Shown piece by piece: positions 42,433 to 51,599 of a stretch of 64,000 nt of DNA (the first letter of the stretch is position 1; the number at the start of each line of letters is the position of its first letter). The DNA lies in NCBI RefSeq assembly GCF_000308855.1, contig NZ_BAGM01000123.1:1-64000 (forward strand), read 5' to 3'. The notes under the pieces are model-generated. The model was given only the letters and a program-made list of their open reading frames with translations, ran no database searches and was not told the origin of the DNA. Source of the DNA: Nocardia veterana NBRC 100344. Lineage in GTDB: Bacteria; Actinomycetota; Actinomycetes; Mycobacteriales; Mycobacteriaceae. Position numbers and translations under genes: made by a program.

Positions 42433-43815
42433 GTGACCGCCGAACTGTTCGTTCTGCTCATCGTCGTCGTCACGGCTCTCGTTTTCGACTTCACCAACGG
42501 CTTCCACGACACGGCCAACGCCATGGCGACCTCGATCGCGACCGGCGCGCTGCGCCCGCGCACCGCGGTGCTGCTGTCCGGCGGGCTGAATCTCATCGGC
42601 GCCTTCCTCAGCGTGGAGGTCGCCGCCACCGTCGCCGAGGGCATCGTGCGGCTCGACGAGGTGGGCGGGGCCGATCTGCTCGCCATCGTCTTCGCCGGGC
42701 TGGTCGGCGGGATCCTGTGGAACCTGCTCACCTGGCTGTTCGGGCTGCCGTCGAGTTCCTCGCATGCGCTGTTCGGCGGGCTGATCGGCGCCACCATCGC
42801 CGGCCTCGGCTGGAGCGGGGTGATCTGGTCCGCCGGGCACAAGGGCGTGCTCACCAAGATCATCGTGCCCGCCGTCCTCGCGCCCGTGGTCGCCGCGCTG
42901 GTCGCCTCGGTCGGCACCTGGCTGGTCTATCGGATCACCCGCCGCAGCGATCCCGGGGTGGTGGACCGGGGCTTCAAATGGGGACAGATCGGTTCGGCCT
43001 CCCTCGTCTCGCTGGCGCACGGCACCAACGACGCCCAGAAGACGATGGGCATCATCTTTCTCGCCCTGATCGCCTACGGCTCCCGGCAACCCACCGATCC
43101 ACTGCCGCTGTGGGTCATCGTGGCCTGCGCCGTCGCCATCGCCGCCGGTACCTCACTGGGCGGCTGGCGGATCATTCGCACCCTGGGCAAGGGGCTGGTG
43201 GACATCACGCCGCCGCAGGGCCTGGCGGCCGAATCCACCAGTGCGGCGATCATTCTCACCTCCGCGCACTTCGGTCTGCCGCTGTCGACGACGCAGACCG
43301 TCACCGGCGCGATCCTGGGCACGGGCATCGGCCGGCCCGGCGCCGAAGTGCGCTGGTCGGTCCTGGGCCGCATGGTGGTGGCCTGGGTTCTCACCCTCCC
43401 GCTGGCCGGGCTGGCCGGTGCGATCTGCTGGGCGCTGGCCCACCTGATCGGCGGGCTACCCGGCGTCCTCGTGGTCTTCGCCATCCTGATCGTGCTGGCC
43501 GGAGTCATCTACCTGCGCTCGCGCCGCGCCCCGGTGCATGCCGCCAACGTCAACGAGCAGTGGACGACGCTGCCGGGCGCCGATCCGGCCGGGGAATCCG
43601 GCCTGGCGGCCGATCCGCGCGACACCGGCGCCACCCGGGCCGCGACCGATGCGGCGGGCGCCGATCCGGGTGCCGCCCGCGCGGACGACACCGCCACGAC
43701 CGCCCGATCCGGTGGCGGTTCGACCGATCCGGGACCGTCCGGTCCCATCGGACCCGGTACCCGCCGACGCTCCGACGACTCACGCGCACCCCACCGCGCC
43801 GCAAGGAACTTCTGA
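42433..43815 (+). CDS. pitA: Inorganic phosphate transporter, Pit family
   Basis: A 460-residue H+/phosphate symporter. The two inverted signature motifs are present: FDFTNGFHDTANAMAT near residue 17 and SLAHGTNDAQKTMG near residue 190. There are about ten transmembrane helices. After the last helix comes a cytoplasmic tail of roughly 100 residues, rich in Gly, Pro, Ala and Asp, that is longer than usual. It is coupled by TGATG to the next small membrane protein. Confidence 0.93.
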   Translation: MTAELFVLLIVVVTALVFDFTNGFHDTANAMATSIATGALRPRTAVLLSGGLNLIGAFLSVEVAATVAEGIVRLDEVGGADLLAIVFAGLVGGILWNLLTWLFGLPSSSSHALFGGLIGATIAGLGWSGVIWSAGHKGVLTKIIVPAVLAPVVAALVASVGTWLVYRITRRSDPGVVDRGFKWGQIGSASLVSLAHGTNDAQKTMGIIFLALIAYGSRQPTDPLPLWVIVACAVAIAAGTSLGGWRIIRTLGKGLVDITPPQGLAAESTSAAIILTSAHFGLPLSTTQTVTGAILGTGIGRPGAEVRWSVLGRMVVAWVLTLPLAGLAGAICWALAHLIGGLPGVLVVFAILIVLAGVIYLRSRRAPVHAANVNEQWTTLPGADPAGESGLAADPRDTGATRAATDAAGADPGAARADDTATTARSGGGSTDPGPSGPIGPGTRRRSDDSRAPHRAARNF

Positions 43816-44108
43816 TGCAGACCCTGATCGACGATCTGACCGAGCTGTGGCGGGTTACGCTCGCGGCCTTGATCTTCGGGGCCGGACTGCCGGCGATCTT
43901 CGCGCTCGGTGTGCGGCTGCATTCGATCGCGGGAGATTCGATCGCGGGAGATGCGCCACACCCGTCGGTCACCCGCCGCCGCGCGGCTGCGACCGTCGCC
44001 GGATTGTGTTATGCGGTGGTACTGCTGACCGTCATCGCCGGAGTGTTGTTCGTTGCCAAAGGTTTTCTGGCCGCCCGACTCGGCATCCATCTGTTCGGTC
44101 AGGACTGA
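43815..44108 (+). CDS. Small two-helix membrane protein, Pit partner
   Basis: A 97-residue protein with two transmembrane segments (about residues 14-34 and 60-83). The start shares a base with the pitA stop (TGATG). A protein like this (Rv0544c) follows pitA in M. tuberculosis. A short internal repeat, SIAGD twice at about residues 37-46, is coded by near-identical DNA. The function is unknown; a role with PitA is suggested by coupling. Confidence 0.82.
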   Translation: MQTLIDDLTELWRVTLAALIFGAGLPAIFALGVRLHSIAGDSIAGDAPHPSVTRRRAAATVAGLCYAVVLLTVIAGVLFVAKGFLAARLGIHLFGQD

Positions 44109-44149
44109 GCCGCCCACCCGGCGCCGGTCCGACCGTCGAAAGGATATCT

Positions 44150-44500
44150 GTGAGCACTGAATCCGCATCACCACAGCAACCCGAATCCTCGGACGCCTCG
44201 CCGTCGGTCCTGCAGAAGGTGCTGGGCTGGCTGCGCGCGGGATATCCGCAGGGTGTGCCCCAATCCGACTATGTCGCCCTGCTCGCTGTCCTGCACCGCC
44301 GCCTCACCGACTACGAGGTGCATCTGGTCGTCGAGGAGCTGGTGCGCGAACGCGCGGGCGACGACGAGATCGCCCAGCACGAGATCGAGGCCGCCATCGC
44401 CCGAGTTGCCAAGGAGCTGCCGGGCGAGGACGATATCGCTCGAGTGGCATCTCACCTGGCAGCTGGTGGCTGGCCACTGGCGACACCGACGTCGGACTGA
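44150..44500 (+). CDS. DUF3349 protein
   Basis: A 116-residue helical protein matching the DUF3349 family, of which Rv0543c is a structurally solved member. The core reads LQKVLGWLRAGYPQGVPQSDYVALLAVLHRRLTD and EVHLVVEELV. It starts at GTG 44150 with AAAGGA upstream. It lies between pitA and menE exactly as in M. tuberculosis. The function is unknown; a protein-binding role is likely. Confidence 0.88.
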   Translation: MSTESASPQQPESSDASPSVLQKVLGWLRAGYPQGVPQSDYVALLAVLHRRLTDYEVHLVVEELVRERAGDDEIAQHEIEAAIARVAKELPGEDDIARVASHLAAGGWPLATPTSD

Positions 44501-44576
44501 TCTCACTCCCCTATTCAGTGAAGGAAGTGCGGACCCGTTCACGGGTCACCGATCTCGACATGACACCATCGCGAAC

Positions 44577-45749
44577 GTGAGCACCACCCTGCGGACCCTC
44601 CCCATGCCCACCGGAGCCGCGGTGGGTGACGTCTTGCCGCACCTGCGGGAAGCCTTGGAGGGCAACGGTCCGGCGTGGCTGCCGATCCCCACCGGCGACC
44701 GCCGGGAATCCCATCGTCTCTCCAGCGCGCTGCGCCCGGGTGAGCCGATCGACGACGATGTGGCCCTGGTGGTCACCACCTCCGGAACCACCGGCGTGCC
44801 CAAGGGCGCGATGCTCACCGCCGCTGCCCTGCGAGCCAGCGGTGATGCCACCCACGAGCGGCTGGGCGGTCCCGGCCAGTGGCTGCTGGCGTTGCCGACC
44901 CATCACATCGCCGGCGTGCAGGTGCTGCTGCGCAGTATTCAGGCCGGCACCGAACCGGCGGTGCTCGACGTCTCCGGCGGTTTCCTGCCCGGTGGGCTGG
45001 CGACCGCGGTATCGGGGATGACCGGCCCCCGGCGCTACACCTCCCTGGTTCCGACGCAGCTGATCAAGGCCCTCGACGACCCGGTCGGCGCGCAGGCGCT
45101 CGCCGCGCTGGACGCGGTCCTGGTCGGCGGTGCGGCCACCCCGCAACCGGTACTGGATCGCGCCCGCGCGGCCGGTATCAACGTGGTCCGCACCTACGGG
45201 ATGAGCGAGACCTGCGGCGGCTGTGTCTACGAAGGCGTCCCGCTGACGGGGGCGAAGGTACGGATCGAGGACGGCCGCGTGCTGCTGGGCGGGGCCATGC
45301 TGGCCAAGGGCTATCGCGGCATACCCGATCATCCGGCCTTCGCGGAACCCGGCTGGTTCCGGACCGAGGACGCGGGCACCTTCGACAACGGCGTACTCAC
45401 CATCAGCGGCCGTCTGGACGAGGCCATCATGACCGGCGGCCTGCTGGTGATTCCGCAGGTCGTCGAGGCCGTGCTGGCGACCCATCCGGCGATCAACGAG
45501 GCCGTGGTGCTGGGCCTGCCGGACCCGCGCCTGGGGCAGCGGGTGGCGGTCGCGGTGGTGCCCAATCCGGGTACCGCGCCCTCCCTCGACGAACTGCGCG
45601 CCCATGTGGTCGCCGAATTGGACCCGATCGCCGCCCCGCGGGAGCTCGCGCTCGTCGACGAGATCCCGCTGCGCGGACCGGGTAAACCGGATCGGGTGAA
45701 GCTGCGCGAACATCTGCTCGAGCAGGCGGCGCTGGACCGCACGGAGTAG
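44577..45749 (+). CDS. menE: o-Succinylbenzoate-CoA ligase
   Basis: A 390-residue acyl-CoA synthetase of the short MenE type. The AMP-binding motif is LVVTTSGTTGVPKGAML, followed by TYGMSETCGG and the hinge and C-terminal Lys region GPGKPDRVKLREHL. It makes OSB-CoA for MenB. GTG 44577 is chosen; an ATG at 44604 is also possible. It comes after DUF3349 as in mycobacteria and, with menB and menD, fixes this part of the men cluster. Confidence 0.94.
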   Translation: MSTTLRTLPMPTGAAVGDVLPHLREALEGNGPAWLPIPTGDRRESHRLSSALRPGEPIDDDVALVVTTSGTTGVPKGAMLTAAALRASGDATHERLGGPGQWLLALPTHHIAGVQVLLRSIQAGTEPAVLDVSGGFLPGGLATAVSGMTGPRRYTSLVPTQLIKALDDPVGAQALAALDAVLVGGAATPQPVLDRARAAGINVVRTYGMSETCGGCVYEGVPLTGAKVRIEDGRVLLGGAMLAKGYRGIPDHPAFAEPGWFRTEDAGTFDNGVLTISGRLDEAIMTGGLLVIPQVVEAVLATHPAINEAVVLGLPDPRLGQRVAVAVVPNPGTAPSLDELRAHVVAELDPIAAPRELALVDEIPLRGPGKPDRVKLREHLLEQAALDRTE

Positions 45750-45857
45750 TCGGCGTCGGCGGCGATCGGCCGGCACGCAAGCGTGCCGCGGTGCCCTTGC
45801 GTGGGGACGCAACAGCGACGCAAGCCGGGTGCAAGACCGGCCACGCACAGTATCGGC

Positions 45858-46874
45858 ATGACTACTAACGCACCTGCTGATGCACTCGCCATCGAGGCGG
45901 ACGGGCTGGTCAAGGTCTTCGGGGAGCAGCGGGCCGTCGACGGCGTGAGCCTGGCGGTGCCGCAGGGCGCCGTCTACGGCGTGCTCGGCCCGAACGGGGC
46001 CGGTAAGACCACGACCATCCGGATGCTCGCCACCCTGCTGCGGCCCGATGGCGGCCACGCCCGCATCTTCGGCCACGACGTGGTGGCCGAACCGACCGCG
46101 GTCCGCTCGCTGATCGGCGTCACCGGCCAGTACGCCTCGGTCGACGAGAAGCTCAGCGCCACCGAGAATCTGATCATCTTCTCGCGGCTGCTCGGCCTGA
46201 GCCGGCCGGCCGCCAAACGGCGCGCGGCCGAACTGCTCGAGGAGTTCGGGCTCACCGAGGCGGCCACCAAGGCCCTGGAGAACTTCTCCGGCGGTATGCG
46301 CCGGCGCCTGGATCTGGCCGCCAGCCTGATCGCGACGCCGCCGCTGCTGTTCCTCGACGAGCCGACCACCGGCCTGGACCCCCGCACCCGCGCGCAGATG
46401 TGGGACACCATCCGCCGCCTGGTGCGCGAGGGCGCCACGGTGCTGCTCACCACGCAGTACCTGGACGAGGCCGATCAGCTGGCCGACCGGATCGCGGTCA
46501 TCGACCACGGCAAGGTCATCGCCGACGGCACCTCCGATCAGCTCAAGGCCTCGGTCGGCCAGTCGGCGCTGCAGATCACCGTCGCCGACCGCGGTTCGAT
46601 CGAACGGGCCCGCACACTGATCGGCGAATTCCTCTCCCGCGCCGACGGCAAGCTGGTCGAGGCCAGCGTCTCGCCCGAGGCCGGACGCGTCACCGCCCCG
46701 CTCAGCGATCCGAGTGTGACCGCGGACCTACTGATCAGGCTGCGCGACAACGATATCCGCGTCGACGAGATCACCGTCAGCAAGCCGAGCCTGGACGAGG
46801 TGTTCTTCGCCCTCACCGGCCATGCCGCCGAATCGGACGATGCCGCAACCGATGCCGAGGGCACCGCGGCGTGA
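45858..46874 (+). CDS. DrrA-type ABC exporter ATPase
   Basis: A 338-residue ATPase of the daunorubicin-resistance family. It has Walker A GPNGAGKTT, the signature FSGGMRRRLDLAASL, Walker B LLFLDEPTTGLDP and switch His in a TTQYLDEADQ stretch. A C-terminal domain of about 90 residues is typical of DrrA. The ATG at 45858 is chosen over an open upstream frame. It is coupled to the permease gene that follows. Such pairs export antibiotics or lipids; the substrate is unknown. Confidence 0.9.
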   Translation: MTTNAPADALAIEADGLVKVFGEQRAVDGVSLAVPQGAVYGVLGPNGAGKTTTIRMLATLLRPDGGHARIFGHDVVAEPTAVRSLIGVTGQYASVDEKLSATENLIIFSRLLGLSRPAAKRRAAELLEEFGLTEAATKALENFSGGMRRRLDLAASLIATPPLLFLDEPTTGLDPRTRAQMWDTIRRLVREGATVLLTTQYLDEADQLADRIAVIDHGKVIADGTSDQLKASVGQSALQITVADRGSIERARTLIGEFLSRADGKLVEASVSPEAGRVTAPLSDPSVTADLLIRLRDNDIRVDEITVSKPSLDEVFFALTGHAAESDDAATDAEGTAA

Positions 46875-46918
46875 GCCCGTATCCCGCCGAATCTCCCCCC
46901 ACTCTCGAAGGACTTACC

Positions 46919-47758
46919 GTGACCACTACCCTGCCCGCCCCCGCCACGGGACGGCACGCCGCGCGCGCCACTATTCCCGTTGCCACGAACCGCATTCCGT
47001 TCCGCCAGGCCGTCGCGAATTCGCTCACCATGGCCTACCGAGGCATCCTCAAGATCAAACACAATCCGGAACAGCTGTTCGATGTCACCGTGCAGCCGAT
47101 CCTGTTCACCGCACTGTTCGCCTACATCTTCGGCGGCGCCATCGGCGGCAGTGTGCAGGCCTACCTACCGGTGCTGATTCCGGGCATCCTGGTCCAGACG
47201 GTCGTGCTCACCTCGGTCGTCACCGGCACCCAACTCCGGGAGGATATGGACAAGGGCGTCTTCGATCGCTTCAAATCCCTTCCCATCGCCCGGGTTTCGG
47301 CGCTGGCCGGCGCGCTGATCGCCGATATGGTGCGGTACGGCATCGCCACCGTTCTCACCATCGTGGTCGGCCTGATCCTGGGCTACCGGCCCGAGGGCGG
47401 CGTGATCGGCGTGGTCGTCGCCGGTCTGGTCGTGGTGTTCTGCTCGTTCGCGGTCAGCTGGATCTGGGCGCTGGTCGGCGTCACCGGTAAGAGCGCGGCC
47501 TCGGTGCAGGGCATCTCGATGATGATCATGTTCCCGCTGACCTTCATGTCCGGTGCGTTCGCACTCGTCAGCACGATGCCCGGCTGGATGCAGGGCATCA
47601 ACAAGGCCAATCCCGTGTACTACATGGTGAATTCGTGCCGCGAGCTGATGAACGGCAACGTCTACAGCAGCAATCTGGCCTGGTGCCTGATCGGGTCCGC
47701 GGTCGTGATCGCGATCTTCGCCCCGCTGGCCATCCGCGCCTACATGCGCCGGGCGTGA
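46919..47758 (+). CDS. DrrB-type ABC-2 permease
   Basis: A 279-residue ABC-2 permease with six transmembrane helices. It carries the DrrB family motif DMDKGVFDRFKSLPIAR. The GTG at 46919 has AAGGA upstream. A GTG at 46871 that overlaps the ATPase stop (GTGA) is in frame and also possible. It pairs with the DrrA-type ATPase. A strong hairpin follows the stop, and a SARP-type regulator is convergent beyond it. Confidence 0.9.
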   Translation: MTTTLPAPATGRHAARATIPVATNRIPFRQAVANSLTMAYRGILKIKHNPEQLFDVTVQPILFTALFAYIFGGAIGGSVQAYLPVLIPGILVQTVVLTSVVTGTQLREDMDKGVFDRFKSLPIARVSALAGALIADMVRYGIATVLTIVVGLILGYRPEGGVIGVVVAGLVVVFCSFAVSWIWALVGVTGKSAASVQGISMMIMFPLTFMSGAFALVSTMPGWMQGINKANPVYYMVNSCRELMNGNVYSSNLAWCLIGSAVVIAIFAPLAIRAYMRRA

Positions 47759-47776
47759 CCAGCGAACCCTCCCCCA

Positions 47777-47820
47777 CCCAACTGCCCGCCGGCCGTGACA
47801 GCGACCGGCGGGCAGTTGGG
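47777..47820. terminator. Strong bidirectional terminator
   Basis: A perfect 16-bp stem (cccaactgcccgccgg / ccggcgggcagttggg) with a 12-base loop sits between the convergent permease and SARP genes, 18 bases after the permease stop. It can serve both directions. Confidence 0.75.
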
Positions 47821-47853
47821 TTCCGTACCTTCCGCCGCCCGCCGGTCGACCGA

Positions 47854-50800
47854 TCAGCCGGCGAGCAGAACCTCCAGCTCCGGCAGCATCCGGAGCAATC
47901 GCTGCGCGGCCGACCGCCGGTTGAGACTCGACACCGCCTCGTGCCCGGCCGCGAGCACGTCCGCACCGACCGATTCACGCGCCAAGGCCAGATGCCGATT
48001 CCACCGCATCGACGAATAGTCTTGGCGACCCACGACTTTCATCGCCATCGCCAGCAGCAGCGCGCCGGCCTGCGGGTCGAGCCCGGACTGAATCAGATGC
48101 GAGCCCAGCGCACAGGCGGCCCCGCCGATCTGCGGCAGGTCGATGAACTGCGTCAATCGCTCGCGAGCGACCCGAGCCAACTGCCCGGGCAGCTCCGGCA
48201 CCTCGTGCACGGCATGGTTGAGCAGGTGCGCGTCGAGGACCGCGCTGGCGACGATGATGTCGCCGGGGCCGGGCCCCGGGCCGGTATTGGGCCAGTCGAA
48301 CAGTTGCAGGCTGCGCCGGAAGGTGCGCAGGCCCCGCTCGATCTCCCCTTCGGCGAGCTCCAGTTCCGCCATCCCGGCGACGACCGCGCCCTTGCGATGG
48401 TTCGGCCGGGTCACCGGTTCGTCGAGCCCGACGCCGTCGTCGATCACGCCCAGCGCATATTCCAATTCCCGGCGGGCCTGCACCAACTGCCCGGCGCCGA
48501 CCATCGAAACCGCCAGGAAGCTCCGCAGTTCCACGCTCTCCTCGTAGCAGCGCAGCTCCTGCATCAGCTCCGCCGCCCGGCGGTAGTAGTCCACCGCCTC
48601 CTCGTAGCGAGCCGCCTGCGAGGCCATCTGACCGAGATGCTGGCAGCACATCGCGGTGCCCCAGATGTCACGGCCGTCGAGGATCGCCAGGGCGTGCCGC
48701 GCGTCTCGAATCGAGCCGGCCGTATGACTGGCGTTCTCCCGAAGATTCGCGCGCAACAGGTGAGCCATGGCGCGAGCCACTTCGTCGTCACTGCGGGTGC
48801 CCTCGGCCATCAGGCGCATCCCGTGATTCACCCGCACGGGGGCGCAGAGCATCTTCCCCAGAAAGCGCAGTCCGGGCGCGAGGTCGGCGGTGGCGAGCAG
48901 CCGGCGTGCGCCGGCTCGAACGATCGCCAAGGGCCGCAGCCCGGCGTCGGCGAAGGCCAGATGCATCGCCAGCAGTATGTAGCTCTGCAATTCGAGGTCC
49001 GCCTCGGTCCGGGTCCGTGGCCCGGTCGGTGGTGGGACCGGCACGATGCGCGGCGCCCAGCTCATCAGTTCCATATGGGCGCCACGCATCACCCAGAGCA
49101 TCCCGATCGGCCCGAAAATCGTGTAGACCGTGCGGGAATCGGCGGTCTCGGTGGCGTAGCGCAGCACCGCCAGCAGGTTGTCCAGTTCGGCGGCGACCGA
49201 CAGCACCGTGCGGACCTGCTCCGGCCCCTCGTAGTGCTCTGCCACGTACTCGGCGAAATGCCGTGCCCAGCCGCACATCCGGTCCATCACCAGATCGGCT
49301 TCACCGGCCGCGATCAGCTGCTCCTCGCCGAATTCGCGGACCGTCTCGAGCATGCGGTAGCGAGTGGCGACCATGTCGTCGTCGGCGAGGACCGTCAGCA
49401 GCGATTGGCCGACCAGGCCGTCCACCGCCGCCACGGCGTCCAGCACATCCGCTCCGCCGCAGACGGATTCGGCCGCTTCGAGCGAGAAGCCGGCCGGGAA
49501 CCGGCACAGCCGCCGCAGCGCGATCCGCTGTTCGGGTTCGAGCAGATTCCAGCTCCACTCGATCACCGCGTGCAGGGTCCGGTGTCGTTCCGGCGAACTG
49601 CGATCGCCGGTGCGCAACAGCGCGAACCGATGGTCGAGCCGGCTCTCGATCTCCTCGACGCTCATCGTCCGCACCCGCGCCGCGGCCAGCTCGATCGCCA
49701 GCGGCAGTCCGTCCAGGGTCCGGCACAGCCGGGCGACCACCTCGAGGTCCAGCCGGGCCGAGGGACGGACGGCCCGCGCACGGCTGATGAACAATTCGGT
49801 CGCCGGCGAGCCGTGGGCGTCGATGGCCAACGGCGGCAACGGATAAACCTGCTCCGCGGTGATCGCCAGCGGTGCCCGGCTGGTGGTCAGCACGGTCAGA
49901 TGTTCACAACTGCCGACCAGATCGGCCACGACTTCCGCCACGGCATCGATGAGATGTTCACAGTTGTCCAGAATCAGCAGCATCGGCCGCAGCGACAGGG
50001 CCTCCCGCAAGCGGCGTCGGCCGTCGATGGTCTGATTGCGGCGCAGCACGTTGGTTTCGCGGGCGTATTCGCTGACGCCGAGTACGGCGCCGATCGCGGC
50101 CTCGACTTCCGCGCAGGTCATTTCCATCCGCTCGGCCGCATCACCCTCGGAATGGGCGCGCAGCGAGGCCAATTCGACCAGTGCGACCGCTTGCCGGGCC
50201 GCGACCCGGGCGCCCAGCTCGTGCGCGACGCGAGTCTTGCCGGTACCGCCCGGGCCGAGCACGGTCGTCACCCGGAATTCGTGCACCAGCTTCTCCAAGG
50301 CGAGCAGATCACCGTCGCGGCCGAGTAGCGGATTGGGCGCCGCCCGCAGCCCCAAGGCCGTATTCGGCGGGCCCGCAGAGGTTTTCGACCGATCCTCGGA
50401 CGGCTCGGGGGCCAACGCGTGCTGCGCGGTGGACACCCGCTGGACGGCCGAGGTGACCGCGCGCTGCGGGGAACCGACGGCCACCGGATCTCCCCGCAGA
50501 ATCGCGGTGTTCAACGCCACCAGTGCCGGCCCGGGATCCGCGCCCAGCTCCTCGCCGAGACGAGTGCGCAGACCGGCGAAAACCTCCAGCGCCTCGGTGG
50601 GCCGGCCGTTTGCCGCCAGGAGTCGCATCAGCGTGGCGTGGGCGGTTTCGTCCAGGGGTTCGGCCGCGGCCGCCCGGCGGGCCACTCGCACCGCGCCGTC
50701 GATATCGCCACCGGCCTCGCGCGCCGCCAGTTCCAGGCCGTCCAGGTCGGCCCAGCGGGCGGCGGCCAGCTCGTGCAGCTCGTCGGCCACCGGTCCCGGC

Positions 50801-51327
50801 GGCAGATCCGCGCCCGGATCGCCGCGCCACAGCCCGCGCGCGCGGGTCACCAAATCCAGACAGCCGGCGTGGTCGCCGCTCTCCAGCCGTTGCCGCGCCC
50901 GGCGCTCCAGGTTGCGGGCGAGGGTCAGGTCGATCCGATTCTCGTTCAGCAGCAACCGATATCCCGCGGGACCGATTTCCAAGGCCCCGTCCGGCAGTGC
51001 CGATCGCAATCGGGAAACCTGGGTATGCAGCGCGTTCATCGGCGCGCGGGGTGGCTGCTCGCCCCAGATGTCGTCGATCAGCGCCTGGGCACTGCGACTG
51101 CGGCCCGGGTGTACCGCGAGGGCCGCGACCAGCAACCGGGCCCGAGCCCCGGGCACCGCCGCCAGGTCCGCGTCGCGGCGCAGCGCGATCTCCCCCAGCA
51201 GGGCCACGTCGATCACCGCCTCGGGCAGCGGTTCGTCCCGGCCGGAGCCCGGCCGGGTATCGGTCGCCCCGATGTCCGCTCGCGGGGAGCGCGCTGTCGG
51301 CCCGGAGCCGTGGTGATCAGGAAACAT
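47854..51327 (-). CDS. SARP/AfsR-type regulator with NB-ARC ATPase and TPR domains
   Basis: A 1157-residue regulator. The N-terminal winged-helix DNA-binding and BTAD domains (about residues 30-260) have LLVAALAVHPGRSRSAQALIDDIW. The NB-ARC/AAA module follows with Walker A LGPGGTGKT (near residue 357), Walker B LLILDNCEHL (near 450), and sensor segments. The remaining 550 residues are helical TPR-like repeats. It resembles the large SARP-LAL regulators that switch on secondary metabolism. ATG 51327 is chosen as the start; upstream extension lacks support. It faces the DrrAB exporter across a terminator. Confidence 0.85.
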   Translation of the reverse strand: MFPDHHGSGPTARSPRADIGATDTRPGSGRDEPLPEAVIDVALLGEIALRRDADLAAVPGARARLLVAALAVHPGRSRSAQALIDDIWGEQPPRAPMNALHTQVSRLRSALPDGALEIGPAGYRLLLNENRIDLTLARNLERRARQRLESGDHAGCLDLVTRARGLWRGDPGADLPPGPVADELHELAAARWADLDGLELAAREAGGDIDGAVRVARRAAAAEPLDETAHATLMRLLAANGRPTEALEVFAGLRTRLGEELGADPGPALVALNTAILRGDPVAVGSPQRAVTSAVQRVSTAQHALAPEPSEDRSKTSAGPPNTALGLRAAPNPLLGRDGDLLALEKLVHEFRVTTVLGPGGTGKTRVAHELGARVAARQAVALVELASLRAHSEGDAAERMEMTCAEVEAAIGAVLGVSEYARETNVLRRNQTIDGRRRLREALSLRPMLLILDNCEHLIDAVAEVVADLVGSCEHLTVLTTSRAPLAITAEQVYPLPPLAIDAHGSPATELFISRARAVRPSARLDLEVVARLCRTLDGLPLAIELAAARVRTMSVEEIESRLDHRFALLRTGDRSSPERHRTLHAVIEWSWNLLEPEQRIALRRLCRFPAGFSLEAAESVCGGADVLDAVAAVDGLVGQSLLTVLADDDMVATRYRMLETVREFGEEQLIAAGEADLVMDRMCGWARHFAEYVAEHYEGPEQVRTVLSVAAELDNLLAVLRYATETADSRTVYTIFGPIGMLWVMRGAHMELMSWAPRIVPVPPPTGPRTRTEADLELQSYILLAMHLAFADAGLRPLAIVRAGARRLLATADLAPGLRFLGKMLCAPVRVNHGMRLMAEGTRSDDEVARAMAHLLRANLRENASHTAGSIRDARHALAILDGRDIWGTAMCCQHLGQMASQAARYEEAVDYYRRAAELMQELRCYEESVELRSFLAVSMVGAGQLVQARRELEYALGVIDDGVGLDEPVTRPNHRKGAVVAGMAELELAEGEIERGLRTFRRSLQLFDWPNTGPGPGPGDIIVASAVLDAHLLNHAVHEVPELPGQLARVARERLTQFIDLPQIGGAACALGSHLIQSGLDPQAGALLLAMAMKVVGRQDYSSMRWNRHLALARESVGADVLAAGHEAVSSLNRRSAAQRLLRMLPELEVLLAG

Positions 51328-51460
51328 GCCGTCGCAATCGTATGTGACCGGTCGAGTGATTATCGGGCGTGACAGCCGAGGGACCCGCCCCGGCACACAC
51401 CACTGCAGCTTACTCCGATATATCGCAATAATGTTAGCGATAGTCAGCCGAACCGCGCCC

Positions 51461-51591
51461 GCGACCGCCCTCCGTGGTGACACTGCGCTGCCGCCTCCGG
51501 GCGCTCACCATTAGGCAGTGCCGATCAGCCCAATGGCGACCACCCTCCGTGGTGACACTGCGCTGCCGCCTCCGGGCGCTCACCATTAGGC
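51461..51591. repeat. 56-bp direct repeat upstream of menA
   Basis: Two 56-bp copies (51461-51516 and 51536-51591) are identical except at one position (g/a at the 7th base). The period is 75 bases. Each copy contains ggtgacactgcgct...ctcacc, which can fold on itself. The second copy ends nine bases before the menA ATG. It is likely a duplicated leader or a dispersed intergenic repeat. Confidence 0.85.
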
Positions 51592-51599
51592 TGCGGGCT

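Noticed and set aside
47635..50328. An 897-codon plus-strand open frame opposite the SARP regulator
   Set aside because: Compositional shadow; the minus-strand protein has Walker motifs and domain order.
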